A DNA stretch of 60,115 nt from Acidimicrobiia bacterium. GTDB taxonomy: Bacteria; Actinomycetota; Acidimicrobiia; IMCC26256; PALSA-555. The translations under genes were made by a program, and so were the position numbers. The notes beneath the pieces were generated by a model. It searched no databases. It saw only the letters and a list, made by a program, of their open reading frames with translations, and was not told the origin of the DNA. Position 1 is the stretch's first letter. Every line of letters begins with the position of its first letter. Below, in pieces: positions 23,354 to 32,142 of the stretch. The stretch spans positions 1 through 60,115 of the forward strand of contig DASZJD010000084.1 of the NCBI GenBank assembly GCA_035948415.1, written 5' to 3'.

Positions 23354-26085
23354 TCGCTGCCACCGGCGGGGGTGGGCACGAACGCCGGCGCGGGCGCCGC
23401 CTCCGGCTCGTCTCGGCCCTCGGCCATGGCCCGCACCTCGCCCTCCTGCCCGATCGACACCTCGTTCACCGCTCCTTGGATCCCGGCCACGGCCTGGAGC
23501 CACACGACCGTGATCATGAATACCACGAGGACGACGGGCCACCCGCTCGGCGGCGTCCCGGCGCCGATCGTCCCGATGCCCCTCGCGGCCGTCATCCGCG
23601 AGAACAAGTAGGTGCCCACGACCACGAACACCGCCGGGACGACGCCGTCCCGGTGGACCATCGGCAGGTCCAGCCAGCCCTTGGACCGAGCCACCCGCTC
23701 GACCTGGGCCGGCAGCCACAGGAACATGGCGAACGCGGCCCCGGCGGCCACGCCGACGAGCACGTCGTCGAGGACGCTGCCCGGCAGGTCGCCGAAGAGG
23801 GGGATGCTGTGGCCGCCCGAGTGGAGGCCGAGCCCCGCCGCGGCGCCGAGGACGGCGCCGCCGAGCATGACGAGCGAGCCGCGTGGCGCGCCCCCCAGGC
23901 CGCGCAGGGACCCGTCGGTCCGCAGCATCCACAGGAGGAGGAACACGACGCTCGGCACGATGAACACGAGCAGCGTCACCGTGTGCACCTTCGCCCACGA
24001 GTCGTCGATCAGGCTCCGGCCGAGCAGGTAGGCGAGGTAGAGGGCAGGACCGGCGGCGCAGGGGACCACCACGGCGGCCACGCGGGTGTAGGACTCGGGC
24101 AGCCGCCGGGCCGCGGCGTACGCCTTCGCTCGGGCGTTCAACGCTCGGGCTCGGCCCATCTGCACGATGCTCTTGCGGGTGTTGTACTCGACGATCCCTT
24201 CGGGGTGGCGGGCGTAGGTGATCGCGCCGAGCCCGAACAGGATGAGGAAGATGCCCGGCTCGAGGTGCAGCGCGTCCTGGAGCAGCCACTGCACCACCAC
24301 GAAGCTGATCCCGGCGTTGACGGCTCCGTCCACGGTGCGGGAGCCGAGCGTGACGACCAGCACGACCCAGGCGATCCCGATGATGGTCGGGAAGGTGGCC
24401 CCCTGCCCGACCCGGATGTCCTGCGCGACCATCGCGTACAGCGCCCCGCCGATGCCGGCGACCGCCGACGACACCGCGAACAGGGTGATGCGCAGCGCGG
24501 TGGCGTTGATCCCGATCGAAGCCGCCGCGGCCTCGCTGCCCCGGATCGCCATGAAGAACCGGCCGGTCGTCCCCTTGCGTATCAGGATGACCGCGAACGC
24601 CACCAGCGCGAAGACCGCGAACACGAAGAGGAAGAACGAGCGGTCGCTCTGCGCGAACTCGGGCCGCGGGACGTGGACGCCGACGTTCCCGTTCGAGATC
24701 TCGGACCGGTTGAAGACGACGTTCTCGACCATGAGCCCGAAGGCCAAGGTGGCCAGGGTGAGATAGATGCCGCCGAGACGAAGGGCGGGCAGTGAGAAGA
24801 GGGCGCCGGCGGCGGCGGCGACGACGGCGCCGATGACGATCCCGGCAAGGATCGGGATCCCGTGGTCGACGGCCAGGTCGGCCGCGGTGAATCCCCCCAG
24901 CCCGGCGAACGTGGCCTGCGCGAGCGAGATCTGGCCCGCGAACCCGGTGATGATCGTGATCGAGAGGAAGATGACGGTCAGGGTCAGCCCGTCGGTGAGG
25001 CGCAGCACCCACAGGCCGCTGACGATCGTGAGCATGGCGGCGATGAACCCGACGATGAAGACCGGGAAGGCGATCTTCGTGAGCCGCTCGACCTCGGGCG
25101 TCTTGTAGGTGTGCGCCATGGCCGGCGGGGGCGGGTCGACCCCGGCGAGGGGGTCCACCGACTCCCGACGGCGGATCGAGCGAACGAGCACCAGGACGAG
25201 GAACAGGACGAGGAAGGGCAGGGTCGGCCGGATGTCCTGGGCGACCTCCCCGCTGGTGCTGAGCCCGAACCAGTTGTGGAGCACGTCGGGCAGGGCCCGG
25301 TCGGCGACGCCGAGGGCGATGCCGGCCGCGAGGGTGACGGGGAGGCTCTGGAGCCGCCCGACCGCGGCGGCGGCGATGGTGACGACGAGCAGCAGGACGT
25401 AGGTCGTCACGTCGAGGCTCTGGGCCAGGGTCGCCAGCAGCACGCCGGCGATCCCGGCCAGCAGGCTCGAGAGCATCCAGGCGACGGCGCTCACCCGCTC
25501 GGAGTTCACCCCGGCCAGCTCCACCATGCGCGGGCTCTCGACGACGGCACGCATCTGCAGCCCGATGGCGGTGTACCGGAACACGAACCCGAGCACCAGG
25601 ACGAGCACGACCGTGATGATCGCGGTCATCGTGAAGTCCCACGCCACGAAGTGCGACCCGATGTTGAAGCCAGCGGCGTTGATTCCCAGCATCTTCGGGA
25701 TGCTCGAGGTCGCGGTGACCGGGATGGGCTGCTCACCGCTGATGAACAGCTTCACGATCTCCGGCAGCGCGACGAAGATGCCCAGGACCGTGACGAGCTT
25801 CACCTGCCAGGCCGCGGTTCGCATGGCCCGGAACAGGATCCGGTCCAGCAGCAGGCCGAACAGCGGCGAGACGAGCAGCACCGCGGTGACGAGCCCGATC
25901 CAGCGCGGGTCGCCGTCGACCTCGACCATCTCCACGTACACGGCGCCGGCGAGGAAGGCTTGCGCCGCGAACGCGAAGTTGAAGACTCCGGTCGTCTTGT
26001 ACGTGAGGACGATCCCGACGGCGATGAGCGCGTAGACACAACCGAAGGGGATGCCCTCGATCAGCCAGGCAGGGATCTGATTCAC
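23350..26085 (-). CDS. Fused LivH-LivM permease with extra C-terminal membrane domain
   Basis: A 911-residue membrane protein joining two permeases that are usually separate. Residues 1-310 are LivH-like (IPFGCVYALIAVGIVLTYKTTGVFNFA, then GLQMRAVVESPRMVELAGVN). About 330-635 are LivM-like (LTVIFLSITIITGFAGQISLAQATFAGLGGFTAA in outline; IRGSEAAAASIGINATALR). The final ~270 residues form several more hydrophobic segments not found in either family, followed by an acidic, Pro/Ala-rich cytoplasmic tail. The solute pathway would be built from both halves in one chain. It lies 54 bases after the substrate-binding protein gene and overlaps livG. The role of the added domain is unknown. Confidence 0.9.
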   Translation of the reverse strand: MNQIPAWLIEGIPFGCVYALIAVGIVLTYKTTGVFNFAFAAQAFLAGAVYVEMVEVDGDPRWIGLVTAVLLVSPLFGLLLDRILFRAMRTAAWQVKLVTVLGIFVALPEIVKLFISGEQPIPVTATSSIPKMLGINAAGFNIGSHFVAWDFTMTAIITVVLVLVLGFVFRYTAIGLQMRAVVESPRMVELAGVNSERVSAVAWMLSSLLAGIAGVLLATLAQSLDVTTYVLLLVVTIAAAAVGRLQSLPVTLAAGIALGVADRALPDVLHNWFGLSTSGEVAQDIRPTLPFLVLFLVLVLVRSIRRRESVDPLAGVDPPPPAMAHTYKTPEVERLTKIAFPVFIVGFIAAMLTIVSGLWVLRLTDGLTLTVIFLSITIITGFAGQISLAQATFAGLGGFTAADLAVDHGIPILAGIVIGAVVAAAAGALFSLPALRLGGIYLTLATLAFGLMVENVVFNRSEISNGNVGVHVPRPEFAQSDRSFFLFVFAVFALVAFAVILIRKGTTGRFFMAIRGSEAAAASIGINATALRITLFAVSSAVAGIGGALYAMVAQDIRVGQGATFPTIIGIAWVVLVVTLGSRTVDGAVNAGISFVVVQWLLQDALHLEPGIFLILFGLGAITYARHPEGIVEYNTRKSIVQMGRARALNARAKAYAAARRLPESYTRVAAVVVPCAAGPALYLAYLLGRSLIDDSWAKVHTVTLLVFIVPSVVFLLLWMLRTDGSLRGLGGAPRGSLVMLGGAVLGAAAGLGLHSGGHSIPLFGDLPGSVLDDVLVGVAAGAAFAMFLWLPAQVERVARSKGWLDLPMVHRDGVVPAVFVVVGTYLFSRMTAARGIGTIGAGTPPSGWPVVLVVFMITVVWLQAVAGIQGAVNEVSIGQEGEVRAMAEGRDEPEAAPAPAFVPTPAGGSE

Positions 26086-26139
26086 GAGGCCCTCAACCTC
26101 CGGTCGCGGATCTCCTCGGGTTCCCTCCCCCAGGCCTGG

Positions 26140-27543
26140 CTACGGCGGCGGGGGCGTCGTGGTCGGGATCGTCGCGCTGGGCGGCAGCACGTCGGTCGGC
26201 TTCGGCGGCCGGTAGTAGAGGGTCGACGAGTTGAGCGCGTCCGGCAGCGGGAAGTTCTGGCTGCAGACCCAGGGCTGCCCGGGCTTGCCGAACTGCGGCA
26301 CGAACTTGCCGTTGATCACGGCCACGTACGCGGTGCAGGCCTCCGGGCCCGGCCCGTGGTCGACCGCCCAGTTGATCGGATAGATGATGTTGTCGGCCGT
26401 GTAGCCGTTGATGTGGTTGATCGCGTTGACGACCGAGGCCTGGGTGAAGTTCGGGCCGGCGGCCTTGATGCCTTGGTACAGCAGGTCGGCGTTGATCCAG
26501 CCGGCGAGTGCTTGCTCGTTGAGCGGCTTGCCGAGCTTGTTCATCTGGGCCGCCCACCGCGTCATGCCCGGTGACTGGTTGATCGACTGGAAGGGCATGA
26601 AGTCGATGCCGAAGTAGAACCCGTTGAGCTCGCTGCCGTACTTCTTCAGCGTTGTGGGGTCATAGCCCTGCGGGGCGTAGAACTTTGCGTTCGTCAGTCC
26701 CGCCCGGCGCAGTGCCTGCGCGACGCGCACGTTCGCGCCGACATCCATGCACGTGCCGACGAACTGCACGTTGCCGGCCTTCATCGCGTCGACGTCGGAG
26801 CCGAGATCCGTGAAGCCAGGTGTCAGCGACTTGTCGTTGCGCACCACGTTGAGCCCGAACTTGCGGAAGCCGGCCTCCATGCCGTTGGCGCACTGGGCCG
26901 ACTGCGGCACGGTGTAGGCGAGGATCGCGACGTTGCGAGCGCCGACCTGCTGGGCGAGGTACGCCGGCGCCTCCTGCGGACAGTCGAAGCAGAGGAACGA
27001 GCCCTTCTCGCCGAACAGGTTCGGTGCGCCGCTCCCGGTGCACGGTGGGCCCACCCCTCTCGTCGAGCATCCAGCCGGGTAGGCCGATCCCACGGTCGGG
27101 TAGCCCGTGGCCCACTGGGCGTTGATGTTCCATCCGAAGGTCGGGACGCCGGATCTCGCCAGGTACGAGCCGGCGCTGAAGTTGTCGACGACGACCGGCA
27201 GGACGGCGAAGACGTGCTTCTCCTCGACGAGCGAGCGGGCCTGGATCAGGTCCTGGGACGGCGAGTCCTGGTCGTCGAGCTTGGCGATCAGCTTGAACTT
27301 GTGACCGAACGCGCCGCCCTTGGCGTTGATGTAGTTGAAGTAGGCCTGGACGCCGTCGAAGCCGGACGCGTAGGGCTGGCCGACGAAGTTCTCGACGCCG
27401 GCCATGCCGCCGACGTTGATCGTGGTGGGGGTGACCCCAGGACGGCCGGCCTGGGCGCCGGCGGGGCCGGCTCCGACCACCCCCACCGTCAGCGTGGCGA
27501 CGACCGCGACGATGCAGGCCCGAACGGCACGGTTCCTTCGCAT
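26140..27543 (-). CDS. LIV-type ABC transporter substrate-binding protein
   Basis: A 467-residue periplasmic-binding-type protein. A signal peptide spans residues 1-31 (MRRNRAVRACIVAVVATLTV onward, ending PAGAQA); there is no lipobox Cys at the cleavage site, so anchoring is unclear. GVTPTTINVGGMAGVENF opens the type I fold, and FGWNINAQWATGYPT and GFTDLGSDVDAMKAGNVQFV lie in the two lobes. Several Cys in the GCSTRGVGPPC and LCFDCP region may form disulfides. ATG at 27543 follows GGGGGGA. The gene leads the transporter operon, with operator site D at its -35 region and TAGAGT as the -10. It defines specificity, but the ligand cannot be read here. Confidence 0.92.
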   Translation of the reverse strand: MRRNRAVRACIVAVVATLTVGVVGAGPAGAQAGRPGVTPTTINVGGMAGVENFVGQPYASGFDGVQAYFNYINAKGGAFGHKFKLIAKLDDQDSPSQDLIQARSLVEEKHVFAVLPVVVDNFSAGSYLARSGVPTFGWNINAQWATGYPTVGSAYPAGCSTRGVGPPCTGSGAPNLFGEKGSFLCFDCPQEAPAYLAQQVGARNVAILAYTVPQSAQCANGMEAGFRKFGLNVVRNDKSLTPGFTDLGSDVDAMKAGNVQFVGTCMDVGANVRVAQALRRAGLTNAKFYAPQGYDPTTLKKYGSELNGFYFGIDFMPFQSINQSPGMTRWAAQMNKLGKPLNEQALAGWINADLLYQGIKAAGPNFTQASVVNAINHINGYTADNIIYPINWAVDHGPGPEACTAYVAVINGKFVPQFGKPGQPWVCSQNFPLPDALNSSTLYYRPPKPTDVLPPSATIPTTTPPPP

Positions 27544-27577
27544 CGGACTCCCCCCAAGTCGGCCGACGATGGGCCGC

Positions 27578-27613
27578 ACTCTAGCCACGAACCCGCCTGA
27601 CGCTCACGTCAGG
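27578..27613 (-). promoter_or_regulatory. LIV-transporter promoter with putative TetR operator, site D
   Basis: The palindrome CCTGACgctcacGTCAGG occupies 27596-27613, with perfect 6-base arms and a 6-base spacer. On the minus strand a -10-like TAGAGT follows at 27583-27578, so the operator lies over the -35 region of the substrate-binding protein gene. Same motif as sites A, B and C. Confidence 0.7.
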
Positions 27614-27656
27614 TCGCGCCACGTGCGGTGGCGCCGTGCGCGCGGCTCGGGGCGAT

Positions 27657-28754
27657 TCAGGCCGGGGTGGCGCGGCGCCGCCGCACGAACCGGGGCCGCC
27701 AGCGCAGCGACCGGTCCGACGACCACGGCGCGTATGGCGCCATCGTCACGCTGGCCAGCCCGAGCAGCACCGAGTCGTAGTTCACCCGCCACCCGGCGAA
27801 GTCGCGCCAGGCTCGCTCCCGGTCGGGCCGCACCAGCGCCCCCGACCCACCGAGACGCTCGTAGGCGTCGTTGAACTCCGAGCGGGCGATGCTGATGGGG
27901 TCGTCGGGACTGGGGTCGGGGTCGTACGGGATTCTGAAGATGTCGGCGATCTCGCGGAGCGCGAGCGTGCCGGCCCGGATGCACAACCCGGCCTGGGGTG
28001 ACCAGGGGATGGCGAGCGTCGACTGGGCGAGCGACGCCGCGTCCAGGAGCGCGCCCGCCGCCGTCACCCACGAGCGGTCGGGGTGCGGCGACCGGAAGAA
28101 GACCAGCACCGCCAGCGACGTGTGCGTCTCGGCCACGTCGGCGAACCACGCCTCCCATGCCGCCCACAGCTCGGGCAGCTGTTCGTTCCAGCCGATGGCG
28201 TGGTAGCGCTGGAGGAGCTCGACGCCGCTCGGCGGGCGTCCGGCCCGGGTGGCGAGCTGGGTGACCGCCAGCTCGCGTCGGGAGAAGGCGCCGTAGATCG
28301 TGGGCAGGTAGGCGATGAGGAGGGCGAGGAGGCCGAGCCCCGAGCCGGCCTCGAGGAACACCAGGATCGCGCTCGCCACGCCGCTCGGCGGCGCCGCGAA
28401 CCCGAGGGTGAAGAACGACGAGCCGCTGAGCTCGAACGCGTGCTGCCAGTCCGTCACCTCCAGCACGCCCCGGTAGATGAGCATGAACCCGACGATGACC
28501 AGCGCCATCCAGAAGGCCACGAGGAGCAGGAGGAACACCGGCCCGTACAGGGCCATGATGCGGTCGCGCCGCTCGTACGTCTTGCCCTCGCGGGCGAGCA
28601 GGTCGAACCCCTTTCGCAGCGTCGTCGCCAGCGCCCGGGTCAGGAACGGGGTGACGCCGCGCGGGAGGACGAACGTCCGCAGCGCCGAGTCCAGGACGGC
28701 GACGATGATCAGCGCGCCGGCGCCGGTACAGACCGCGTCGACGACCAGGTGCAC
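27657..28754 (-). CDS. Two-TM potassium-channel-like membrane protein
   Basis: A 365-residue protein with hydrophobic segments at about 10-30, 70-93 and 127-150. A pore-helix-like FELSGSSFFTLGFAAPPSG lies at 107-124, between the last two helices; this layout matches the outer helix, pore loop and inner helix of K+ channels. The filter reads TLGFA instead of TVGYG, so potassium selectivity is doubtful. The remaining 200 residues form a cytoplasmic domain rich in helices and Trp (HAIGWNEQLPELWAAWEAW), unlike TrkA/RCK domains. GTG at 28754 is the start. It stands alone between two transporter operons. Confidence 0.7.
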   Translation of the reverse strand: MHLVVDAVCTGAGALIIVAVLDSALRTFVLPRGVTPFLTRALATTLRKGFDLLAREGKTYERRDRIMALYGPVFLLLLVAFWMALVIVGFMLIYRGVLEVTDWQHAFELSGSSFFTLGFAAPPSGVASAILVFLEAGSGLGLLALLIAYLPTIYGAFSRRELAVTQLATRAGRPPSGVELLQRYHAIGWNEQLPELWAAWEAWFADVAETHTSLAVLVFFRSPHPDRSWVTAAGALLDAASLAQSTLAIPWSPQAGLCIRAGTLALREIADIFRIPYDPDPSPDDPISIARSEFNDAYERLGGSGALVRPDRERAWRDFAGWRVNYDSVLLGLASVTMAPYAPWSSDRSLRWRPRFVRRRRATPA

Positions 28755-28858
28755 CCCGACAGCCTCGCAGAGCCGGTCCCGACCGGCGCGGGCGCTCGGC
28801 TCCCCCGGTGCTCGCCCGGACCGAGGTCGGCGTCGGGGTCAGGGCCGACGCCGCGGTG

Positions 28859-29278
28859 TCACTCCTCGTCGGGCTGGGGCCGGGACCGCCGCCGCTTGAG
28901 CTGGCTGCGGCGCCGCTTCGTCTCCACCCGAGCGCGCTTGGTGGCCGCGCTCGGTGCCGTGGGTCGGCGGGGCGGGGCGGTGCGGAGTGCGGCGGCGAGG
29001 CGACGAGCGAGCCGCTCGAGGGCGAGCTCTCGGTTGCGCGCTTGGGAGCGGCTGTCGGCGGCGCGGGCCCGCACCACCGGGCCGAGGCGCTCGAGCAGCC
29101 GGGCCCGCTGACGGGGCCCGAGCGACCGGGAGGAGGCCACGTCGAAGACGACCTCGACCGCGGTGTCGGAGGTGTTGGCGTGCTGCCCGCCGGGGCCGCC
29201 CGACCGGCTGGCTCGCACCACCAGCTCGCGCTGGTCGATCCGGCACGACGGGCTGACCCTCAGCCAGCGCGGCCCCAT
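28859..29278 (-). CDS. arfB: ArfB/YaeJ-like peptidyl-tRNA hydrolase (GGQ protein)
   Basis: A 139-residue single-domain release-factor relative. VVRASRSGGPGGQHANTSDTAVEV carries the GGQ motif that hydrolyses peptidyl-tRNA, and there is no codon-recognition domain. The C-terminal tail is strongly basic (ATKRARVETKRRRSQLKRRR), as in ArfB, where the tail enters the empty mRNA channel of stalled ribosomes. Function would be rescue of non-stop ribosomes. ATG at 29278 gives the usual length; an in-frame ATG at 29353 would add 25 residues without family character. It is divergent from the peptide transporter operon. Confidence 0.88.
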   Translation of the reverse strand: MGPRWLRVSPSCRIDQRELVVRASRSGGPGGQHANTSDTAVEVVFDVASSRSLGPRQRARLLERLGPVVRARAADSRSQARNRELALERLARRLAAALRTAPPRRPTAPSAATKRARVETKRRRSQLKRRRSRPQPDEE

Positions 29279-29352
29279 CGCCGCCGACGGTACCCGCGGT
29301 TCTTCGACCCCCCCGGGCTTCGTTACCGGCCAGTAGAGTCCCGGGGCCGCCA

Positions 29353-29403
29353 TTGACAGCCCGCGGCGGGCTTCTAGAGTGGCGGCACCGTGACGGGGGT
29401 CAC
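29353..29403 (+). promoter_or_regulatory. Promoter and palindromic operator of the peptide-type ABC operon
   Basis: TTGACA (29353-29358), a 16-base spacer and TAGAGT (29375-29380) form a good housekeeping-type promoter. Ten bases on, GTGACggggGTCAC (29390-29403) is a 5-base inverted repeat with 4-base spacing over the expected start site. Its TGAC/GTCA half-sites resemble the N6 operators above, but the spacing differs. Confidence 0.62.
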
Positions 29404-29465
29404 AGCCCGCACGAGCAGCACGGCCCGCGGGACGTCCGCGTCCCATCAGTTCTGGGGGGAACACG

Positions 29466-31103
29466 GTGGCCGATCCGCACCGGCACGAACCTCGTCGGCT
29501 CGCCCGCGCCGTGGCCCTGGTGGCCGCGGGGGCCCTGGCCCTGACCACGCTGGGGGGGATCGCCGGCGCGTCGACGCACGGAGCCGGGCGGCAGAAGAGC
29601 GGCGGGGACCTGAAGTTCGGGCTCGAGGCCGAGACGACCGACTACTGCCTGGCCCGCGCCCAGCTCGCCATCTCGGGGATCCAGGTCGTCGCCGCCATCT
29701 ACGACACCCTCACCGTCCCGAACGACAAGGGCGTCGCGGTGCCGTACCTGGCCAAGTCGGTCACGCCGAACAGCGACTTCACCCAGTGGACGATCGGGCT
29801 CCGCCCTGGCGTCAAGTTCCAGGACGGCGAGGCGCTCGACGCCGCCGCCCTGAAGCTGAACCTCGACACCTACGCCGGCCTGCCCGGCGGCGTCAGCGCG
29901 TCCGGCGGCCCGCTCTTCGCCATCTACCTCTCGTTCGTGCAGGGCGTCACCGTCGTGGACCCGACGACGGTGCAGGTCACCCTCAAGAAGCCCGTGGCCG
30001 ACTTCCCCGAGTACCTGTACTCGACCGGTCGGATGGGCATCGAGGCGCCGGCGCAGATCAACAGCGGCCCGGGGTGCTCGACGAACATGATCGGCACCGG
30101 CCCGTTCAAGCTGCAGTCGTACCAGCAGAACCAGTCGACCGTCGTCGTGAAGAACCCGAACTACTGGCAGCCCGGCTACCCGAAGGCCAACTCGATCACC
30201 TTCGTGCCGATCCCCGACGGCGCCGCCCGCAACACGCAGCTGCAAGGCGGCCAGATCGACCTGACCCACCAGTCGGGTGGTCTCCAGGTCGACAACCTCA
30301 AAAACATTCCAGGCGTCAAGCGCCTCACGCAGCAGCCCGGCTTCCGGGAGATCTCCCACTACTTCCTGCTCACCAAGAACCCGCCGTTCAACAACCAGAC
30401 CGCCCGCACCGCGTTCCAGCTGGCCGTGAACCGCACCGAGATCAACCAGATCCGGAACAAGGGCGTCTTCACGGTGGCCAACAGCGTCATGGACAGCAAG
30501 GTCCCCGGCTACCTGTCGAACGCGGGCTTCCCGAACTTCGACCTCAAGAAGGCGCAGGCCCTGGTCAGCCAGTACAAGGCTCAGAGCGGCGGCCAGTTCA
30601 ACGTCATCCTCGGCACGACGACCGACCCGGACGCCAGCGCCGAGGCCCAGCTCCTGAAGGAGCAGCTCAGCAAGGCCGGCATCAACGCCACCATCGCCCA
30701 GTTCGACCAGGCGACCCTGATCAACAAGGCGCTGAGCTTCAGCATCGACGTGTTGCTGTGGCGGAACCTCTACGGCGAGTACAGCGAGGCTGCGGACGCC
30801 GAGACGTTCATCTGGTTCCAGAGCGGCAGCCCGGTGAACTTCGGCGGGTTCAACGACCCGCAGGCCCAGGCCCTGCTCGACCAGGGGCGGGGGGCGACGT
30901 CAGCGGCGCAGGCGGCGCCCATCTACCAGCAGTTCAACCGCCTGATGGCCCAGAAGGGTTACCTGCTGCCGACCTGGTTCGTGAACTGGACCATCGGCTA
31001 CAACTCGGCCGTCAACCTGAACTTCCCGCCGCTGCCAGACGGTCACGGGAAGCCGCTGTTCGCCTACGGGCGGATCCCGGTGCTCGGCCTGAGCAAGAGC
31101 TAG
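29466..31103 (+). CDS. Peptide/oligo-solute ABC transporter substrate-binding protein (family 5)
   Basis: A 545-residue extracytoplasmic solute-binding protein of the DppA/OppA type. After a basic N-terminus, residues 13-36 form a signal segment ending GIAGAS. GVAVPYLAKSVTPNSDFTQWTIGLRPGVKFQDGE is the typical first-lobe block (shown in outline), MIGTGPFKLQSY the hinge region, and ARTAFQLAVNRTEIN the second-lobe helix. No clear lipobox is seen. GTG at 29466 follows CTGGGGGGA. It leads a five-gene operon with two permeases and two ATPases. Ligands of this class include peptides, nickel and sugars. Confidence 0.93.
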   Translation: MADPHRHEPRRLARAVALVAAGALALTTLGGIAGASTHGAGRQKSGGDLKFGLEAETTDYCLARAQLAISGIQVVAAIYDTLTVPNDKGVAVPYLAKSVTPNSDFTQWTIGLRPGVKFQDGEALDAAALKLNLDTYAGLPGGVSASGGPLFAIYLSFVQGVTVVDPTTVQVTLKKPVADFPEYLYSTGRMGIEAPAQINSGPGCSTNMIGTGPFKLQSYQQNQSTVVVKNPNYWQPGYPKANSITFVPIPDGAARNTQLQGGQIDLTHQSGGLQVDNLKNIPGVKRLTQQPGFREISHYFLLTKNPPFNNQTARTAFQLAVNRTEINQIRNKGVFTVANSVMDSKVPGYLSNAGFPNFDLKKAQALVSQYKAQSGGQFNVILGTTTDPDASAEAQLLKEQLSKAGINATIAQFDQATLINKALSFSIDVLLWRNLYGEYSEAADAETFIWFQSGSPVNFGGFNDPQAQALLDQGRGATSAAQAAPIYQQFNRLMAQKGYLLPTWFVNWTIGYNSAVNLNFPPLPDGHGKPLFAYGRIPVLGLSKS

Positions 31104-31134
31104 GAGTCCAGGCAGGAGTCAACGGACCAGCAGG

Positions 31135-32142
31135 ATGCACAACGAGCTGCTTCGACTGATCGGGCGCCGGCTCATGCAGCTGGCGGTCGTCCTGATCGTC
31201 GTCAGCTTCTTCACCTTCCTTCTGATCCGGCTCCTGCCGGGCGACCCGACCCAGACCATCATCCCGTTCGGCCGGGGGCCGTTCTTCGAGGCCGCCCGCC
31301 GCCGGCTGCGGGCGGACCTGGGGCTGAACAAGGGCTTCTTCACCCAGTACTGGGACTACCTGACCGGGCTCCTGCAGCTGAACTTCGGGCACCAGTACTC
31401 GTCGGGGCGGTCGGTCTCGACCCTCGTCAACCAGTCCCTGCCGGTGTCGCTCGAGCTCATGGTCTACGCCCAGATCATCTCGCTGGCGATCGCCATCCCG
31501 CTCGGCGTGCTCGCGGCCTACCGGGCCGGCACCCGGACCGACAGCGTCATCAACACCACCGCGTTCGGGGCGCTGGCCCTGCCGAACTTCGTGCTCGCCC
31601 TCCTGCTGTCGTTCTTCATCGGCGCGCAGCTGCGGTGGCTCCCGACGGGCGGGTACGCGCCCGGCTGGCTCGACCCGATCTTCAACGGCAGCGCGCACAT
31701 GGACCTGGGCCAGCACCTGCGGTACATGATCCTCCCGGCGTTCACGCTGGCGGTGGGTCAGATCGCCGTCTACATGCGGCTGCTCCGCACCGACATGATC
31801 GCCACCCTCCAGGAGAACTTCATCACCTTGGCCAAGGCCAAGGGGCTGAGCAACCGGCGGATCCTGTGGCGTCACGCCCTCCGACCGTCCAGCCTCACGC
31901 TCCTGACCGTGGCCGGGCTGAGCGTCGGCACCCTGATCGGCGGGGCGGTGGTGGTCGAGGTGATCTTCACCGTCCCCGGGATGGGCCTGAAGATCTTCCA
32001 GGCGATCAACGCCCGGGAGTACGTGGAGCTCCAGAGCTACATCGTGATCATCGCCGTGCTCTTCGTGCTCGTGAACTTCCTCGTGGACTTCTTGTACGCC
32101 GTTCTCGACCCGAGAATTCGCCGTGCCCGGGTTGCGGCGTAG
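31135..32142 (+). CDS. Peptide-type ABC permease (DppB-like)
   Basis: A 335-residue inner-membrane permease with six helices. The N-terminal RLMQLAVVLIVVSFFTFLLI and RLLPGDPTQ are standard for DppB/OppB. The ATPase-coupling loop ITLAKAKGLSNRRILWRHAL is intact, and the C-terminus DFLYAVLDPRIR is typical. It lies 31 bases after the binding-protein gene and its end overlaps the next permease by 20 bases. Confidence 0.93.
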   Translation: MHNELLRLIGRRLMQLAVVLIVVSFFTFLLIRLLPGDPTQTIIPFGRGPFFEAARRRLRADLGLNKGFFTQYWDYLTGLLQLNFGHQYSSGRSVSTLVNQSLPVSLELMVYAQIISLAIAIPLGVLAAYRAGTRTDSVINTTAFGALALPNFVLALLLSFFIGAQLRWLPTGGYAPGWLDPIFNGSAHMDLGQHLRYMILPAFTLAVGQIAVYMRLLRTDMIATLQENFITLAKAKGLSNRRILWRHALRPSSLTLLTVAGLSVGTLIGGAVVVEVIFTVPGMGLKIFQAINAREYVELQSYIVIIAVLFVLVNFLVDFLYAVLDPRIRRARVAA

